From NCBI GenBank assembly GCA_031763025.1, contig JASSKH010000035.1, positions 3,756,320-3,820,319 of the forward strand: DNA of 64,000 bases. Reading direction: 5' to 3'. The notes under the pieces were generated by a model, which saw only the letters and a list, made by a program, of their open reading frames with translations, did no database searches and was not told where the DNA came from. Origin of the DNA: Macrocystis pyrifera (taxonomy: Eukaryota; Sar; Phaeophyceae; Laminariales; Laminariaceae). Of this stretch, positions 11,801 through 23,564 are shown piece after piece (positions within the stretch are counted from its first letter, which is position 1; every line of letters begins with the position of its first letter). The position numbers and the translations under genes are program-made.

Positions 11801-13737
11801 TCACCCCGTTGTTATCAAAGTTTTTTAGAAGGTTCAAGCTCTTGCGGTTGAAGTGTCCTAGTCGCCGATGCCATAGGTTGGCGTTTGCCGCAGCCTGCAT
11901 TGCCAGCTCCGGCTCGTTGCCATCGCCGGCGAGGTCCAGCGAGAAAGAATAAATATCGTGCCCCAGCTCTTGGAGCGGAAATACGTGGTTGCGGGTTTCC
12001 AGCCTTGGGTTGGTCATGTCAAAGATAGACACCACACCGCTACGCGCAGCTTGCTTGACCGAGAACACTTTACGTCCTAGGCCAGGCACAATCAGACACG
12101 AAAGTTTAATTAACCGTCGCACCCCTTTGTCGTCGATGACGTGGCCCCGGAGCACTCCCTGCGCAGTGCCATTCAATTACCCCCCCCCCTGCGGTTGAGA
12201 TTTTTCGCGATTCGCTCAACACCGTGTACTCTTCCACTCTGTCCCGAAATCCAGGGATGATGGCGTCGTCAAAATAATGTCCTGACGCACCACTGCCCAC
12301 CAGCACATTCACGGGGTCGTTGTTGTAGCGTGTCCGCGGCATCGCGGTGGGACCGATCGTGAGAGCCGACCCATCTTCCGTGCTGGTGACGCCTCCGAAG
12401 ACTTCGGGCTGTCCATAGGTTTTCTTGACAATTCGGACATGAACGGAGTTGCCAAACGAGAGCCACAGATAGTGGAGAACAGCCACCATCACTGGAGCAC
12501 GGGTCATAGCCGTCAAACCCCCGACGATGTGCTCTCGGAATCCCAGTTGATGGGCCTGTTCTTCCTCGACCATGAAGAGCGAGTCACCAGTCTCTTCTCC
12601 GCTGACGCCGCCGAAAGATCCAAACAGCCCACTGTTGTCGACTGGTTCATCCGTGGGGCCGAATGGCCAAAATGTTTCCTCCGCCGTCGGCGCTTCCACT
12701 GCGGTGAATGAGATCGGGGGGTCGATGTAGTTAGCGGCATAGTTGGCGTTACCGGCGTTCGCACTGCCGACACCGTGCTGGGCGCGGCAGTCCGCATCGC
12801 TCTGCGTAGTGCTCTTATGGAAAGAGCATATCTGATTTATATCTCCCCCTCTCCTTGCGTCTCCTGATCCTGTCTTTCCGTGGCGAGGCAAGTACTGTTT
12901 TCGCTGATGTTGCTGACCCCCCGGATTGGGCCCACGCCGGTGCTCCTTCTTCAGGATGGCGCAGTCCTGCGTGACGTGTTCGAATCCTTTGTAGTAGTTG
13001 CACTGCACGTCACTGCTGGTGTGCTCTACCACCTGCATGGCAATGCCGCGGCCTGCGGTCCATGTAGCGTTGACAGAGCGCGAAAGGTTGTCGACGTACA
13101 TAGTGTGTACCATGTACCGAATCTCGTCCAGTCCAAAGCCTCGCCTCTCGTAGCTGGCGGTTCGCACCCTCTCGTACTCGGGCGGAAGGGCTTGGAGAAT
13201 GATGTCCTCGAACCTCTCGTCGTGTACTGTTTGTCCCGTTCCCTCGAGGAGATCACGGCATTCGTCCAAAACGAAAAATAAGTCGTACGGATCCTGGCCG
13301 GGCTCCATCTTCGTGTTGACGAGTTTTTCGTGGCACGCCCGTCTGGCTTCCTTAGTGTGGCCGTTGTACTTCTCACTCAGAGCCTTCCACGCCAGCTGTC
13401 CATGCCCCGCTCCATCTTCTGGGCGCGTCCACCCTCGGACTTCTTGACGGTGTTGTTGGTGGAGCCAGATGTGGTGAGAAGTAGAACTCCAGAGATCTTG
13501 GTTCGCCTGTAGCCATTTGTGCTCAGCGACAGCATTAAGCGTCGCGGTGTCGGTGCTGCCCAGAGTAGATGATGGCTGGGCCTTGCTTTGAAACACTTCG
13601 AATACGACCTTGCTGTAGAAAGACAGGCAGACGCGCAGCTTACTCTTGTATTCTTGAAACGACTCCTTGTTCCTGCCGGCGAAGACGGGGCAGTTCCTGA
13701 TGACTGCCTGGGTGTTGTTGGACGCCACGCCCTCCAT
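8804..13737 (-). pseudogene. gag-pol remains of the copia fossil
   Basis: Read on the minus strand, parts are: gag-like region with a zinc-knuckle-like segment at about 13.7-12.6 kb; retropepsin-like segment near 12.3 kb; GAG-pre-integrase segment WHRRLGHFNRKSL and integrase core at about 11.9-11.2 kb; reverse transcriptase with WQLDYNTAFLN and CVDDVL at about 10.4-9.7 kb; RNase H with STMDTELAA and the usual C-terminal DQLADIGTK at about 9.2-8.8 kb. This order is diagnostic of Ty1/copia. The reading frame is interrupted several times, so no product is expected. Confidence 0.9.
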
Positions 13738-14147
13738 GGCGACCTCTCGACGCTAAAGCGGAACTGTTCCTTCGAGTCTCGGTCGCTGCACTGTAAAACA
13801 AAGGAACAAAGAAACAAACAGACCCAAACAGAGAAACAAACAAACGAACTAACAGGCAAACCAAAAGACAAACTCGCCCGAGTCTGTGCTGGAATATATG
13901 ATAGATACAATAGAGTAGATAAAGACGAACCCGAGTCTCGGTCGCGATGTTGAAAAATATAACAAACACCCGCCCGAGTCTGTGTTGAGCCTCTGAATTG
14001 CGGAATCGAGCTGTGTCGTCGGATCGCTGAAAAATCAGAATAAAGCTGAGGAGCTTTGTGTAAAATCCCCAGCTGCTGCTCCTCCTGCTCTGGGCCCACG
14101 AAGGTCCCCGATGCGCGCGCCGCGCTGGAAACGATGTCTCAAAAACC

Positions 14148-14553
14148 TGTTAAGAATATTCGATGATACCTCTGCACAGTAGGCTGCAGAGATTGGCGCT
14201 GTTAGTCTTTCAACTGACCGAGCAGACACGCTGTGTGTCGAGGATGTGAAGAATAGATGACTCTTGAAAAAGATCGCTTCAGGGCAATAAAGGCTTAGGA
14301 CGATGAACTGTGGAAAGTTCAGACGCGGTTTGACTAGTGAACGTGGGGTGTGTGCAAACACTCCAGTTCCTCAATCTTGGTGGCCTCTTACAACAACGTC
14401 TATCGACGGCTTGTGGCTGCAACTCGTCGACTACAAGAACTGCTGAAAGGTAATATAAATATCCCGTTACTCATAATGCGGTGTAATTAGTTGAACCGCA
14501 ACTTACGAAGCATTGGCTCAATAGGCTACGTACATACTACCTATTTCTTAACA
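14148..14553 (-). repeat. 5' LTR of the copia fossil
   Basis: This 406-bp repeat matches 8028-8433 at about 95% by eye and precedes the gag region on the minus strand. It carries the same inverted end motif. Confidence 0.93.
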
Positions 14554-17069
14554 TTTCGCGACAACCAAGGTTGTTCGCATAGTAGTTCGGAAAAAATCTA
14601 CACCCCTATCTGAAAGCGGCCGTTACAACCCCCAAAACGGATAGCCGGGGCCAAACGTCTGTGTTTATAGGCAATGTCAGGATGATAGGGAGCCATTCCG
14701 TTGGGATCGATTCCACGGCGCCCTGCCTGAGAGCACAACGACCAGCACAGGGGGGGGGGTGCTGAATCTAATCTTGGGTGATGTATGTAGGCAAGATCAC
14801 ATCGAATACACGCAATCGGAATCGCCGACACGTCCTGTAAGCCTGATTCCACCGTTCTTTGCCAAGAAGCGTAAACGCCATTGTTATAGTTATGCACAGT
14901 ATTAATAGTAGAAGGTGCCGCATCTATCCCCGTGGATCGAAATCCAAGGGAAGCAAGGTTTTCCGAGATTCTTGCGTTGGACGAGGGACACCAGTCATTC
15001 CTTATATAGCGGATACTTCAGCATGGTGTGCTCCTCGGGGGTGTGTGGGATTCATCAAGGGCGTGACGGGCAACGGACGGTCAATTTACGGCTCGTGGCA
15101 GCTCAGGGGGGGGGGGGGATCATGCATGGCCGTAGGGGTCGTAGGACGACGCTTCTGCAGGAAAATGAGGACTTGAAGACCAAACAGCCGGCTTTAATAG
15201 CCTCATTCCGGCGATTGGGGTACTGTCCAAGACCGGAAGAAGCCCTTCCTCTAGATCCTTCGAGTATAGTGATGAATACACCGTACTCGCCGAACTCTCG
15301 CCGATGAACTTAGTGCAGAAGGGGGCGCTTTTCCCCTGCGGGATAAAGTGATGGGCTGAGCTCTATTGGTTGAATCGAGATATGGGCATCGGCCTTCTCG
15401 CACCTCACGCTAATTGATATTGTAGGGTTAGGCTCATTAGGTGCGGAATGCATAGAAGCAAATAAGGGGGTGGTACGCTCGCTTCTGATCGCGGGGAGTC
15501 TAGGCCGAAGGTTCAATGACGTACGCGAACTGCGCGTAGGAGCGCGGTCAGGAGTAGAGCCCGGGCACAGAATAATTGCCATGAAATAAGTGGGTGGGCG
15601 CCTGGCGTGTGCACAACATGCAGCGAATAAGCGACTACGACGAACCTCCGTGTCGTTGCCCGAAGGCTTGCAATGTGTTGCAACGGCTGATGCCGTATGC
15701 CGTGTGGGTGTCGCACAGAGCAACGGTGGCGCCGAGCTGCCGGTACGGTGTGCGTGCAATGACCAAAAAACATACCTATGGTACAGCAGTATGGGGTGGT
15801 AGGGGCAGCTTCCCTGTATCTGCAACGCGATCGTAGTTGATCGAGACCGGCAGGGCGCCGGCGCTACCGAGGGACCCCTGCGGCAGGTGTGCAGAAACCT
15901 AGAAAATACGCGGGCGCGTGAAACACGAGGCTAAATCAAACTACGAATGTCCCGCAAAGGAGTGGTTTTTTTCCCGGTGTAGTGCTGGCGACGGATGCCA
16001 AGCAAAGAATGCACCGCCATCGAACCGTCGGCGTTGACTGAACGAGAGGTACGTGTACCGACGAACATCACGACTTGTGTGGTGTCGCGTTTTTCATACG
16101 GCTCGCTGGTTCTACACCAGAAGGGGCTGCGGTCGGTATATCCCCGAGTCCACGACCTACATACGAAGCGGGGCTTGATTGAGAGGGAAAATTCTTGGGA
16201 AATTACAAGGGTGGGCGCAGAGCAGATAGTAGCCCGTTGTCGGAAGACTTGTATTCTTTTGCGTGGCTGTAACCCGCTTGATGAGCACCAGTGTGGTTGC
16301 TGAATAGGCGCTAAGCTAAAGAGAACACTCGCCCGCGACCCTAACGACACACAGGCTTGGGGTGGCCGGCTCGGGACATGCCTCTCTTGCGACGACATGG
16401 TGCAAGGAAACGGCGATTAGCTAGTCTTAACCAACAAGCCTGCGATCCCGACTCCTCTTGGTGGCTCCACGGACGCCGGTTGTAACAGGGACGTGGCGCC
16501 AGCACTCCCTTGCGAAGCTTTGCGGTCGGCCTTCTGGGCAGAGAAGCTTCAATTCAGGCCCTGCCGGACTCGGCGGTGATTCCGACATCGCATTGCGACT
16601 CGACGCACGGACGGCTACGTCACCCAGAACGTGGAGCTGCCGCCCCCTCACCTTCTTCTGTAAGCTGTCGAGACTGCATCTACGGCCTTTGACCATGACT
16701 CACGAACTTTTGGCTGTTCAACCATGTTTCGGCGGCCTTCTTCAGTTTTTTCGTATCAAAACCCGTGACTGTATTAGACAACGTATCATACATGCCATAA
16801 AAGGTGTGCCGGAAAAGCAGTTATTCGCCGAATCATGTACTCTCCGATCCGCAGGCGCAGAAGGGTTTTGGCCGTAGCATGCTTGTCTGCAACGTCGGCC
16901 TTTCGATGAAATCGATAGACTCCGCTTTTGTCAGCACATATGCCGGATTTTCCCCAACTCTCGCGACGCCGCCTTCAAAGCACAGGTAGCAAACCTCAAG
17001 CCGAGGTCAACCCTGTCGGTACCGCGAGCCTCTCGTCTCACTTTCCCTCCTCCCGAGTGACTGCATAGC
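14554..17069. other. no recognisable gene; unassigned open frames
   Basis: The longest open frames are on the minus strand at 15310-15825 (171 codons) and 15931-16398 (155 codons), with a 102-codon plus frame at 15995-16303. None shows a domain, splice-consistent neighbours or a repeated-family match that I can name. G tracts occur at about 14749-14758 and 15107-15118. It reads as decayed repeat sequence. Confidence 0.4.
15105..15140 (-). repeat. 3'-end fragment of the poly(C)-tailed retroposon
   Basis: On the minus strand the sequence runs GGCCATGCATGAT straight into a C tract, exactly as at the 3' ends of the copies at 22511-22895 and 62085-62474. Only the last 20 bp or so are alike. Confidence 0.45.
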
Positions 17070-17190
17070 TGAGTTGTTGTTGTCACATTGACTGCCAAAT
17101 CAAAGAGTCCGTGGTCACACAAAGGTGCTGAAGCTGTAGCAATATCCGAAAAAACAGTGGAGTACACGAGATCAACCGGGCAACGCTTCA
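17070..17190 (+). repeat. old dispersed repeat family R1, copy
   Basis: The motif GTTGTTGTCACATTGACTG, followed by AGTCCGTGGTCACACAAAGG, is almost identical to 40548-40660. The related copies at 20690-20930 and 30335-30545 share the starting motif. The minus-strand reading APLCDHGL is preserved between this copy and the 40.5-kb copy. Its origin is unknown. Confidence 0.6.
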
Positions 17191-18429
17191 GTCCTCTTCC
17201 GTATTTTTTAAAGGTCATGATGCCTCCTCTGTGCCCCTTGTGCCCTCGTGTAAGCCGCCCCAGTGCTATAGGGCGTTCTAGCAGACAATCACCTCAATTG
17301 CCTAACACTGCATCCTTCGACGATCGCGGGGTGTTCACGGTTTTACCCGTGTCCTACATCCCCGATCGTAGATCTCGTTTTCCGATGGTGCTGTCACACT
17401 CAATTACGCCTTTTCCGGCTTCGGTGTTCCCAAGTTGTCGCATGATGGGGATGGCAGTGTTCCAACTTTTTTCTCCCCACCCTTTTCCATTGGCAATGAT
17501 TTCTACCTGCAATACTCTGGTTTCACAGGTGTGCCACGAACCTCAGCCGCTAGCACGCAAATGCCTACCAAAGCTTCACCCAGTACCATCTCAATAAAGT
17601 GCTGCCTCAGCAGGACGTTTTTCGTCGGGCAACATGTGCACTTACTGGCACAGCTAATATTAGCTGGCCACCTCTCCGCCAGTGTGCGTGCTCGGAACAC
17701 GTCGGTTGAGTTTGTTCGAAATCACACTCATCCCTGCTTTAAGCCCCCCCCGCGCTACCGGCCACTAGCGGCTCTCCATTTGCGGAGCATTCCTACCGCA
17801 GTAGTTATTTTGCCTAATCGGAAACCAATTTTTGGCCCTTCTCTTTGCCCTCGCCAGAAACATCGGTTCGACTGCACGGTACTGTATCGGCCGTGCCGCA
17901 TCAGTACACTTTGTCTCGAGTAAGTCGACGCCATCCTCGATCACGTCATCGCCGCCGACCTGATTCAGGACTCGACTGACTTCTCCGTATTGACACCCAC
18001 TCATGAACTGCCCCGAGAGACTTGACAGATCGCCGTAAGCTGTCAAAGGCAGCGTATTGGATCATCACCTCCGACTTCCGGAGTTTTGTGCAAACGGACA
18101 GCAAACAAGGATTGACGACCTATTCAATCCCACCCAGGCGTTGCCACTACAATTTCATGGCCCGTCTTCATCATACAATTTCTATCAAAGCAGCATGGCC
18201 ACCGTCCGCGCCGCCTCATCTTTTGTGGTTGCAGAAGCCACAGTGCACCCTCCTGGCATTGCTGATATCCCAGATGCCACTCCAGCTTTCGATTTGGCCT
18301 CCCGCGTTCCACTGCCGACACATGTATGGTGCTGGCGCAACCCTGGTCACCGATCTCTTTGCGTCCGCGATTCGTTCATCTGGGTGTTTTTCCCCTTCGA
18401 TCTTCCGACTGCCGTACTCGCACCTCTTT
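17191..18429. other. no recognisable gene
   Basis: Open frames of up to 169 codons occur (17088-17597, 17435-17923 and 18022-18504, all plus), rich in Ser, Pro and Cys, without domain signatures. The composition is that of old mobile DNA, not of the supported host exons. Confidence 0.35.
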
Positions 18430-18545
18430 TTTTTTTTCATCCCATCCAGCTACTTCGTCCTTCTTCTCTCTGTCCTTCCTAGTCGTAACTCAGATCCGCG
18501 GTAACACATCAGGCTCGTCCCCCCCGTCCCCATTGCGGTCTCACT
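18430..18545 (+). repeat. old dispersed repeat family R2, copy 1
   Basis: A pyrimidine-rich lead-in is followed by CCTAGTCGTAACTCAGATCC, then a stretch containing GGTAACACATCAGGCTC and a C run. Copies lie at 31150-31330 (minus) and 37060-37215 (plus). The translated match LVV-T/A-Q-I/M/V-RG is kept in all three, with SGS or AGS following. Confidence 0.6.
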
Positions 18546-20367
18546 CCATCTCGACTCCGCCGCCGATTGTCTATCGTGTTCTTTTGTTTCACCTCCGCCA
18601 CCATCGATCGCGGCTTCGGTATATGTGGAGTTCCTCATTCGACTGTTGGACGACCACCTGTGCTGTATGGTGAAGCATGTCCCCCGACAGCAACCGCTTC
18701 TTGTCGCCGGTTCGCTCTTTCTCGGTCACTTGCGCCTGCTCCGAACGTACCTATTCTACAGGATACCGACGTTCGCCCCGCCTTCGTCGCTTTAATTAAC
18801 AAGTCTTCCCTTAGAATTGAGGCGTTCTACGATAGAGATCCACCCCATTTTTTCTGGGGCTCCTCACTTGACCTTAAGGAGCTCCATACCTCATCCGAGA
18901 ACTGGCTTCAAGAAAAACTCAAATTTCATCACGATTAATAGTCCCATGGCCCAAGTATACAATAACGTTACTTTTCGAAACAAGATTGGCATAATTCCGA
19001 CGACTTTTGGGTTAAGGAACCCAAAAAAACGTTTGAGTGGAAATGTGCAACCTCTATCGTAGAACGTGTCAATTGTACTTCCATGACTTCTGTTGCGCTT
19101 TCCGTACAGTCTCTGACTGAGAGCATCAAAACGGTCAGCTACTTTTCGGTACACAATGCTCGGGCAGCGGCCGGTCTTTCATCATTTGTTCTTGGCGCGT
19201 TTTCGTTCTCATCCGTACGTTGTCTTTTTCGGCTGCTCAAGGTTTTTTCGACAAGAACTACTGTAGCCTCAACGCAAATAGTCACGGTATACTAGGCACA
19301 TCATACTGTAAGAAAACGAAGGAAAGTACGGTATAGCAGACGAAAGCGGAACTCGTTCTCCCTCTGACGAAGGAGTTTATGGTTCATGGCAGATGTCAAC
19401 CGGTAGTGAGGATGGGTTTTATAGGAGGACGGCAGTAAATCGACGCGGCAGGGGATGCTAGATATCCCGTGACGGGTTATACGGGTTGGTCAAGAAAACA
19501 AACACGTGGTTGACGATGTCTTCAAGAAGCTTCAATGTCTCCAACGCGCCCATGAAGTTGCCAGAGGGCTGATGTGAATTGGAGCTTCCTTTGTGTATAA
19601 CCACTCGAGTTTTTTCGCCGTGCTGTAGCTTTAGGGCTTCATCTCCGAAAAACGTTGAGCATAAATGATACCAAGGTAAGTGACGATTGCAACACCGACA
19701 ACAGAAAGTAGCACGAGTTGCTCATCAGTACGAGATGTGTCCAAAGTGCAACGTTGGGAGACGTACGACACGCGCAAACGCATGCTGAGGCTTGTGCTGT
19801 GCTGCGCGGTTCCTCCTCTAGACGGGTGATAAAACCACCTTTCTTTCCCGTTCCTTGGGTCGCTGTATCTGTGGGTTTCCAAACGGTAAAAAAGAAGACG
19901 CCACAGACCAAAGAGCACAGAGAGCTAACGGCTATCGGTCAAACATCAAAGTATTTATTGGCGGCTGCTCTTTCCTGGCCACTGACTGCCGTGTATTGTG
20001 TACGGTTTTTTTTTTTTTTCCGCCACTCGGTGGCGGCAGGTTCAGGTTTGTTTGTTGTTACGCATCAACGTGCAACTCGAAGGTATAGACAGTGTAGACG
20101 GTTTGCTGGTATTGATCGCATTATATTGTAACGTCCGGTCGTAATTAGTTTAACTTATGGTATGATGAAGGGGTGCCATGAAAAATTAAAAATAACTGAT
20201 GTTACACCTCCGCTGTCAATATTAATAGTACCACAACATGGTGTTGTTGGTTATATACGTGCGTACGCGTACCCATGCATGTTTACATTTATGTTCATGG
20301 ACAGGAACATAACACCAGGAGCTCTACAGATAGTCAAAGGTACCTGTTGGTAATACGGGTATAGCAT
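18546..20367. other. no recognisable gene
   Basis: Short open frames only (at most 137 codons), none with a domain. Sequence is A+T-richer than the flanking host exons. No structured repeat was seen apart from T runs at about 18430 and 20009. Confidence 0.35.
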
Positions 20368-20705
20368 AGTCCACTCTGTTCTACTCAGTCACTTAGTTAC
20401 GTGACTACTGTAAGTACATAGGCCAGTGGACTACGGCATATAACCAACAAAGTACATAATTTCGGGTTCGGTAAATCATACCGTGCTGCATTGATCTCCG
20501 GGGCTCTCCCCTCGCCACGTACTAGTATCCTGGAGCATACTATCATAACCCTTCCTGATGTCTCCAATGCGCACGCTCGAAAAGAAGAAATACTTCGAAG
20601 TATTAAGCAAGGTGACATTCGAACCCATTGCACGTCCTTCGTTTTGCTGGCTATACAGGTTAGCCCATTGGCCTACTTAGTCACACCACGCGTTGTTGTG
20701 GCTGT
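20368..20705. mobile_element. element with inverted tRNA-like ends, family II
   Basis: The left end on the plus strand carries AGGCCAGTGGACTA (A-box-like) and 40 bp later CGGGTTCGGTAAATC (B-box-like). The right end on the minus strand carries AGGCCAATGGGCTAAC and then TGGGTTCGAATGTC. Both ends therefore look like tRNA promoter regions pointing inward. The middle (about 20494-20590) matches 27700-27800 in reverse. There is no coding capacity. A reversed head fragment adjoins the left end at 20368-20395. It could be a composite of two SINEs, but the same layout recurs in family I at 25600-25953. Confidence 0.6.
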
Positions 20706-20930
20706 TGTTCTCACATCAACTCGTGTCCAAAGTAGTGTTGAGTCCGTGCTCACAGGACAGGCTCCAAAAACTGGAGCGGAAAAACACCTTACTATTAACA
20801 GGGGGAAAATACAGCCAAATGAAAACAAAACAAAAAACTGCCACACACACATCATGGCTGAAACACATCACACACCTCATCAAACAGAAAAAAAAGTCAA
20901 TTTGTTTATCGCCAAGTATATTGTCGTGAC
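20690..20930 (+). repeat. old dispersed repeat family R1, longer copy
   Basis: The stretch with CACAGGACAGGCT, then CTGGAGCGGAA, then CATGGCTGAAAC matches the reverse complement of 30335-30545 over about 200 bp. Both copies keep a reading with TSWLK-P/H-I followed by a Lys-rich stretch. No known domain is recognised. Confidence 0.65.
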
Positions 20931-21390
20931 CACGGACTATATTGCTTTTTTGTTGCTGCGGATCGTATGGCAATGAGCCAATGTGAGACCATCAACGACA
21001 ACGCACATATATTATATATGCAGTAGCCCTGCAAGACGCATACGACCAACACCACCAGACTATCAATTTAAGTCGCGGGCGGAGCCTTCCGTACATGACG
21101 ACGCATCCGCTCCATTTTTCCTCCACCGTGATTCTGGCGAAGCTCCTTCAACCGTGACAACGTCGAGGCCGTGTTCGAAACCCGCTCCGTGCTCGCAGCT
21201 TGCTTCGAATGTTGTATTTTCAAGGAACTACGGGCAAAGAGAAAACGAACGGCAACGCCCGCGCATGCGTCTGTGAAACAGCACTTTACCTGCCTGGGTC
21301 TGAGAATACTCTCCCAGGGCTTCCAGAGGCGGAAATGGTACTGGGTATGCATGCACGACTGCATACGAAGCCCAAACACCTCACTGGCGT

Positions 21391-21704
21391 ACTCATTGTC
21401 ATGCATGACCGTAGTCGTATGACCATATAACCTCGCATCCCTACAATGCCGGGACGGAGCACGTCGGGTTTTCACCGACCAGGCAGACATTGCTTGCACC
21501 AAGCGCGAAAGCGCCGTATGGTGTTGGACGAGTCGCATGAAGGGAACCGCTTTTGAGGCGGATTTTTTTGCAGACGGATGACAGCGTCAAAGGATTGATT
21601 TAATTTCTGGTGTGGCCACTTCCAGTGACAGCAATGGGTTTACCATGTAACAGAGTCGTGGGTGCCTCACCATATACACACTACGTGATACGGTCATCCC
21701 CCTT
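21391..21704 (-). mobile_element. poly(C)-family retroposon, copy B
   Basis: On the minus strand it starts near ACAAGGGGGATGACCGTATC and ends CATGACAATGAGTACGCC. It matches 22511-22895 (same strand) and 62085-62474 (opposite strand) over about 320 bp. It follows directly on the C-rich tail of the LINE fragment at 21705-22510. This copy has lost its C tract. Confidence 0.7.
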
Positions 21705-22510
21705 GTATCAGAAGGGGGAGGGGAGAGGGGGGGTACTCATTTGTTGCTTGCCTTGGTCATTTGACCATTTACCACGCATCCCTTTCGAGACGGAGCACAG
21801 TTCTTATTCCTAATAGAGACACCTCCAACAATTGGGCGCTCATTACGTTGTTTCCATGAATTACATAGAAACTTTTTGCTAATCTTATCCCCTTCCTGTT
21901 TGGCCTCCTGTGGCCACCGTCTATCTCCTAGGATAGCGATCGTTTTCTCGCTGCTATTCATTGTATCAAACTCCTCCATGTCACATTCGTCTATTTTCCT
22001 CATCTCCTCTTCTAACACATCCCGTTCCTCCTTGTATATTTTACATTCTCCTACTATGTGAGTTCTACTCTCTACTGCTTTGCCACACGGGCACATCTGT
22101 GCGTCTACTTCCTCCTCTTCCCGGCTACTGGTGTACCTCTTTCTTCTTTCTGGCAGGTCCAGGTCCCCTACACGAAAGCGCAGTTTCAGCGTTTTCGCGA
22201 AGTCCATTGGGCCATGCAAATACGTTTTCATTCCTATTCCTTTCCTCAATCCCCCGTATATCTCTAAGTGTTTTTCCTATTCCATCTTGTTTCTTCGCGC
22301 TAGCCTTTCCCTTCTTTCTGTCCTTTCTTCTACTTCTGCCTTGTACCTCCCAAACGTCCCGGCGGACATCATCTCTACTTGGTTTCCCCCTAGATCCTTC
22401 CATACTTTCTCAACTACGCCATCCCACCTTATTCCAGCTCGCCATTTTGTTCCTTTCTCCCATACAGCTCTATCAACTATGGCTGGCAACCTCTTTTTTG
22501 GCATGTTGGC
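21705..22510 (-). mobile_element. 5'-truncated LINE, C-terminal end of ORF2 with C-rich tail
   Basis: The minus-strand frames at 22403-21737 read as the extreme C-terminus of a non-LTR reverse transcriptase protein. They include MKTYLHGPMDFAKTLKLRF and a Cys/His knuckle CPCGKAVESRTHIVGEC, and end RKGCVVNGQMTKASNK. The upstream part (near MPKKRLPAIVDRAVW) lies in another frame, so at least one frame change has occurred. After the stop comes ATGAGTAC and a C/T-rich tail (21729-21705), the same tail motif as in the neighbouring short retroposons. The 5' side abuts a 22-C tract at 22532-22511. 5' truncation is normal for LINEs. Confidence 0.8.
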
Positions 22511-22895
22511 GGGGGGGGGGGGGGGGGGGGGGTACTCGATAGGAGAGATGTACTCGATGTCATGCATGGCCGTAGTCGTATGACCATAGACCCTCGCATC
22601 CCTACAATGCCGGGACGGAGCATGTCGGGTTTTCACCGACCAGGCAGACATTGCTTGCACCAAGCGCGAAGCGCCGTGAGGTGTCCGGCGAGTCGCATGA
22701 AGGGTGAGTTGCATCCTACTGAGAACCGCTTGTGAAGCGGACTTGCATATGGATTACAGCTTCAATGAGTTAGTTTAATTTCCGGTGTGGCCACTTCCAG
22801 AGACAGCAATGGGAGTATTATGTAACTGCCTCTTGGGTGCCGTACCTTGAACACTACGTGATACGATCAATTCCCTTGTGCAGAGTAAAGGTTCT
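22511..22895 (-). mobile_element. poly(C)-family retroposon, copy A, with 22-C tail
   Basis: On the minus strand it begins near CTTTACTCTGCACAAGGG, shares its body with copies B and C, and ends ATCGAGTAC plus 22 C (22532-22511). Copies A and C share the same 5' boundary, which argues for a unit with a defined start instead of random truncation. Its short frame (RLVQAMSAWSVKTR) is present in all three copies but has no known domain. Confidence 0.75.
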
Positions 22896-23071
22896 TTACC
22901 TCGCACAAATGATCTAACTAGACGACCAGCTGTGGGCGACCGCCAAAAAAAAAAAAGAAAAAAAAAGAAAACGGTACCCTGGATGTCTGGCTTACGTAGT
23001 GAGCGGCGTGTTTTACAGTGTCGTTGCCAACCGACGCCAACCCAACCCATATATATTATATGGGGGGAAGA

Positions 23072-23094
23072 GGGGGGGGGGGGGGGGGGGGGGG
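23072..23094. repeat. 23-G homopolymer
   Basis: An uninterrupted run of G is followed by CGTACT. The flank does not match the poly(C) retroposon body, so it may be an independent tract or the tail of a fully decayed copy. Confidence 0.85.
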
Positions 23095-23445
23095 CGTACT
23101 AAGGCATAAACTCGGTGTGGAATTGAATACGCCTTTTACTGCTAGCTCATGAATGATTATAGTCTAGCACCTTATCAGTACCACATCAACTCTTACGCGT
23201 GTGAGTAAAGCCCATCCATCACCCGACTGCTTGAGCTGTATACATTTCCTCTTGGTTTTCTACGCCTTTGCATGCTTCGCTGTTCGGAGTCGGACGTAGT
23301 TAGGGTTCCTTATGGAAGGCGTTATTGTGCCTCCTCAGGGAGACCACGCTGTATCTCGGGCAAGGTAAGCAACTACTCGAAATATATAATATCAGCCCAT
23401 CGTACGGAGTACATGATGTCACCGCACTACGTCGTAGTACGCTAT

Positions 23446-23465
23446 CATTATTATTATTATTATTC

Positions 23466-23557
<92 letters not shown>

Positions 23558-23564
23558 TTATTAT
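23446..23564. repeat. (ATT)n microsatellite, about 118 bp
   Basis: ATT repeats about 39 times with one C interruption near 23465. It generates artificial Tyr/Leu/Ile open frames on both strands. Confidence 0.95.

Larger units (their letters stand above)
8028..14553 (-). mobile_element. Ty1/copia LTR retrotransposon fossil, 6.5 kb
   Basis: Two direct 406-bp repeats bound the element, each starting TGTTAAGAAT and ending ATTCTTAACA or close to it, as LTRs do. The sequence immediately outside both ends shares TTTC, a possible short target duplication. On the minus strand the internal parts follow the order gag, protease, integrase, reverse transcriptase, RNase H, which defines Ty1/copia rather than gypsy. 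A purine-rich stretch adjoins the 3' LTR. The two LTRs differ at about 5% of positions by eye, so the insertion is moderately old. The coding region is broken, with roughly half a dozen interruptions; this copy is a fossil. Confidence 0.93.

Noticed and set aside
15310-16398. Minus frames of 171 and 155 codons as possible genes
   Set aside because: No domain, no splice-consistent partners, and they lie in a repeat-rich tract. Frames of this length are expected by chance in 64 kb.
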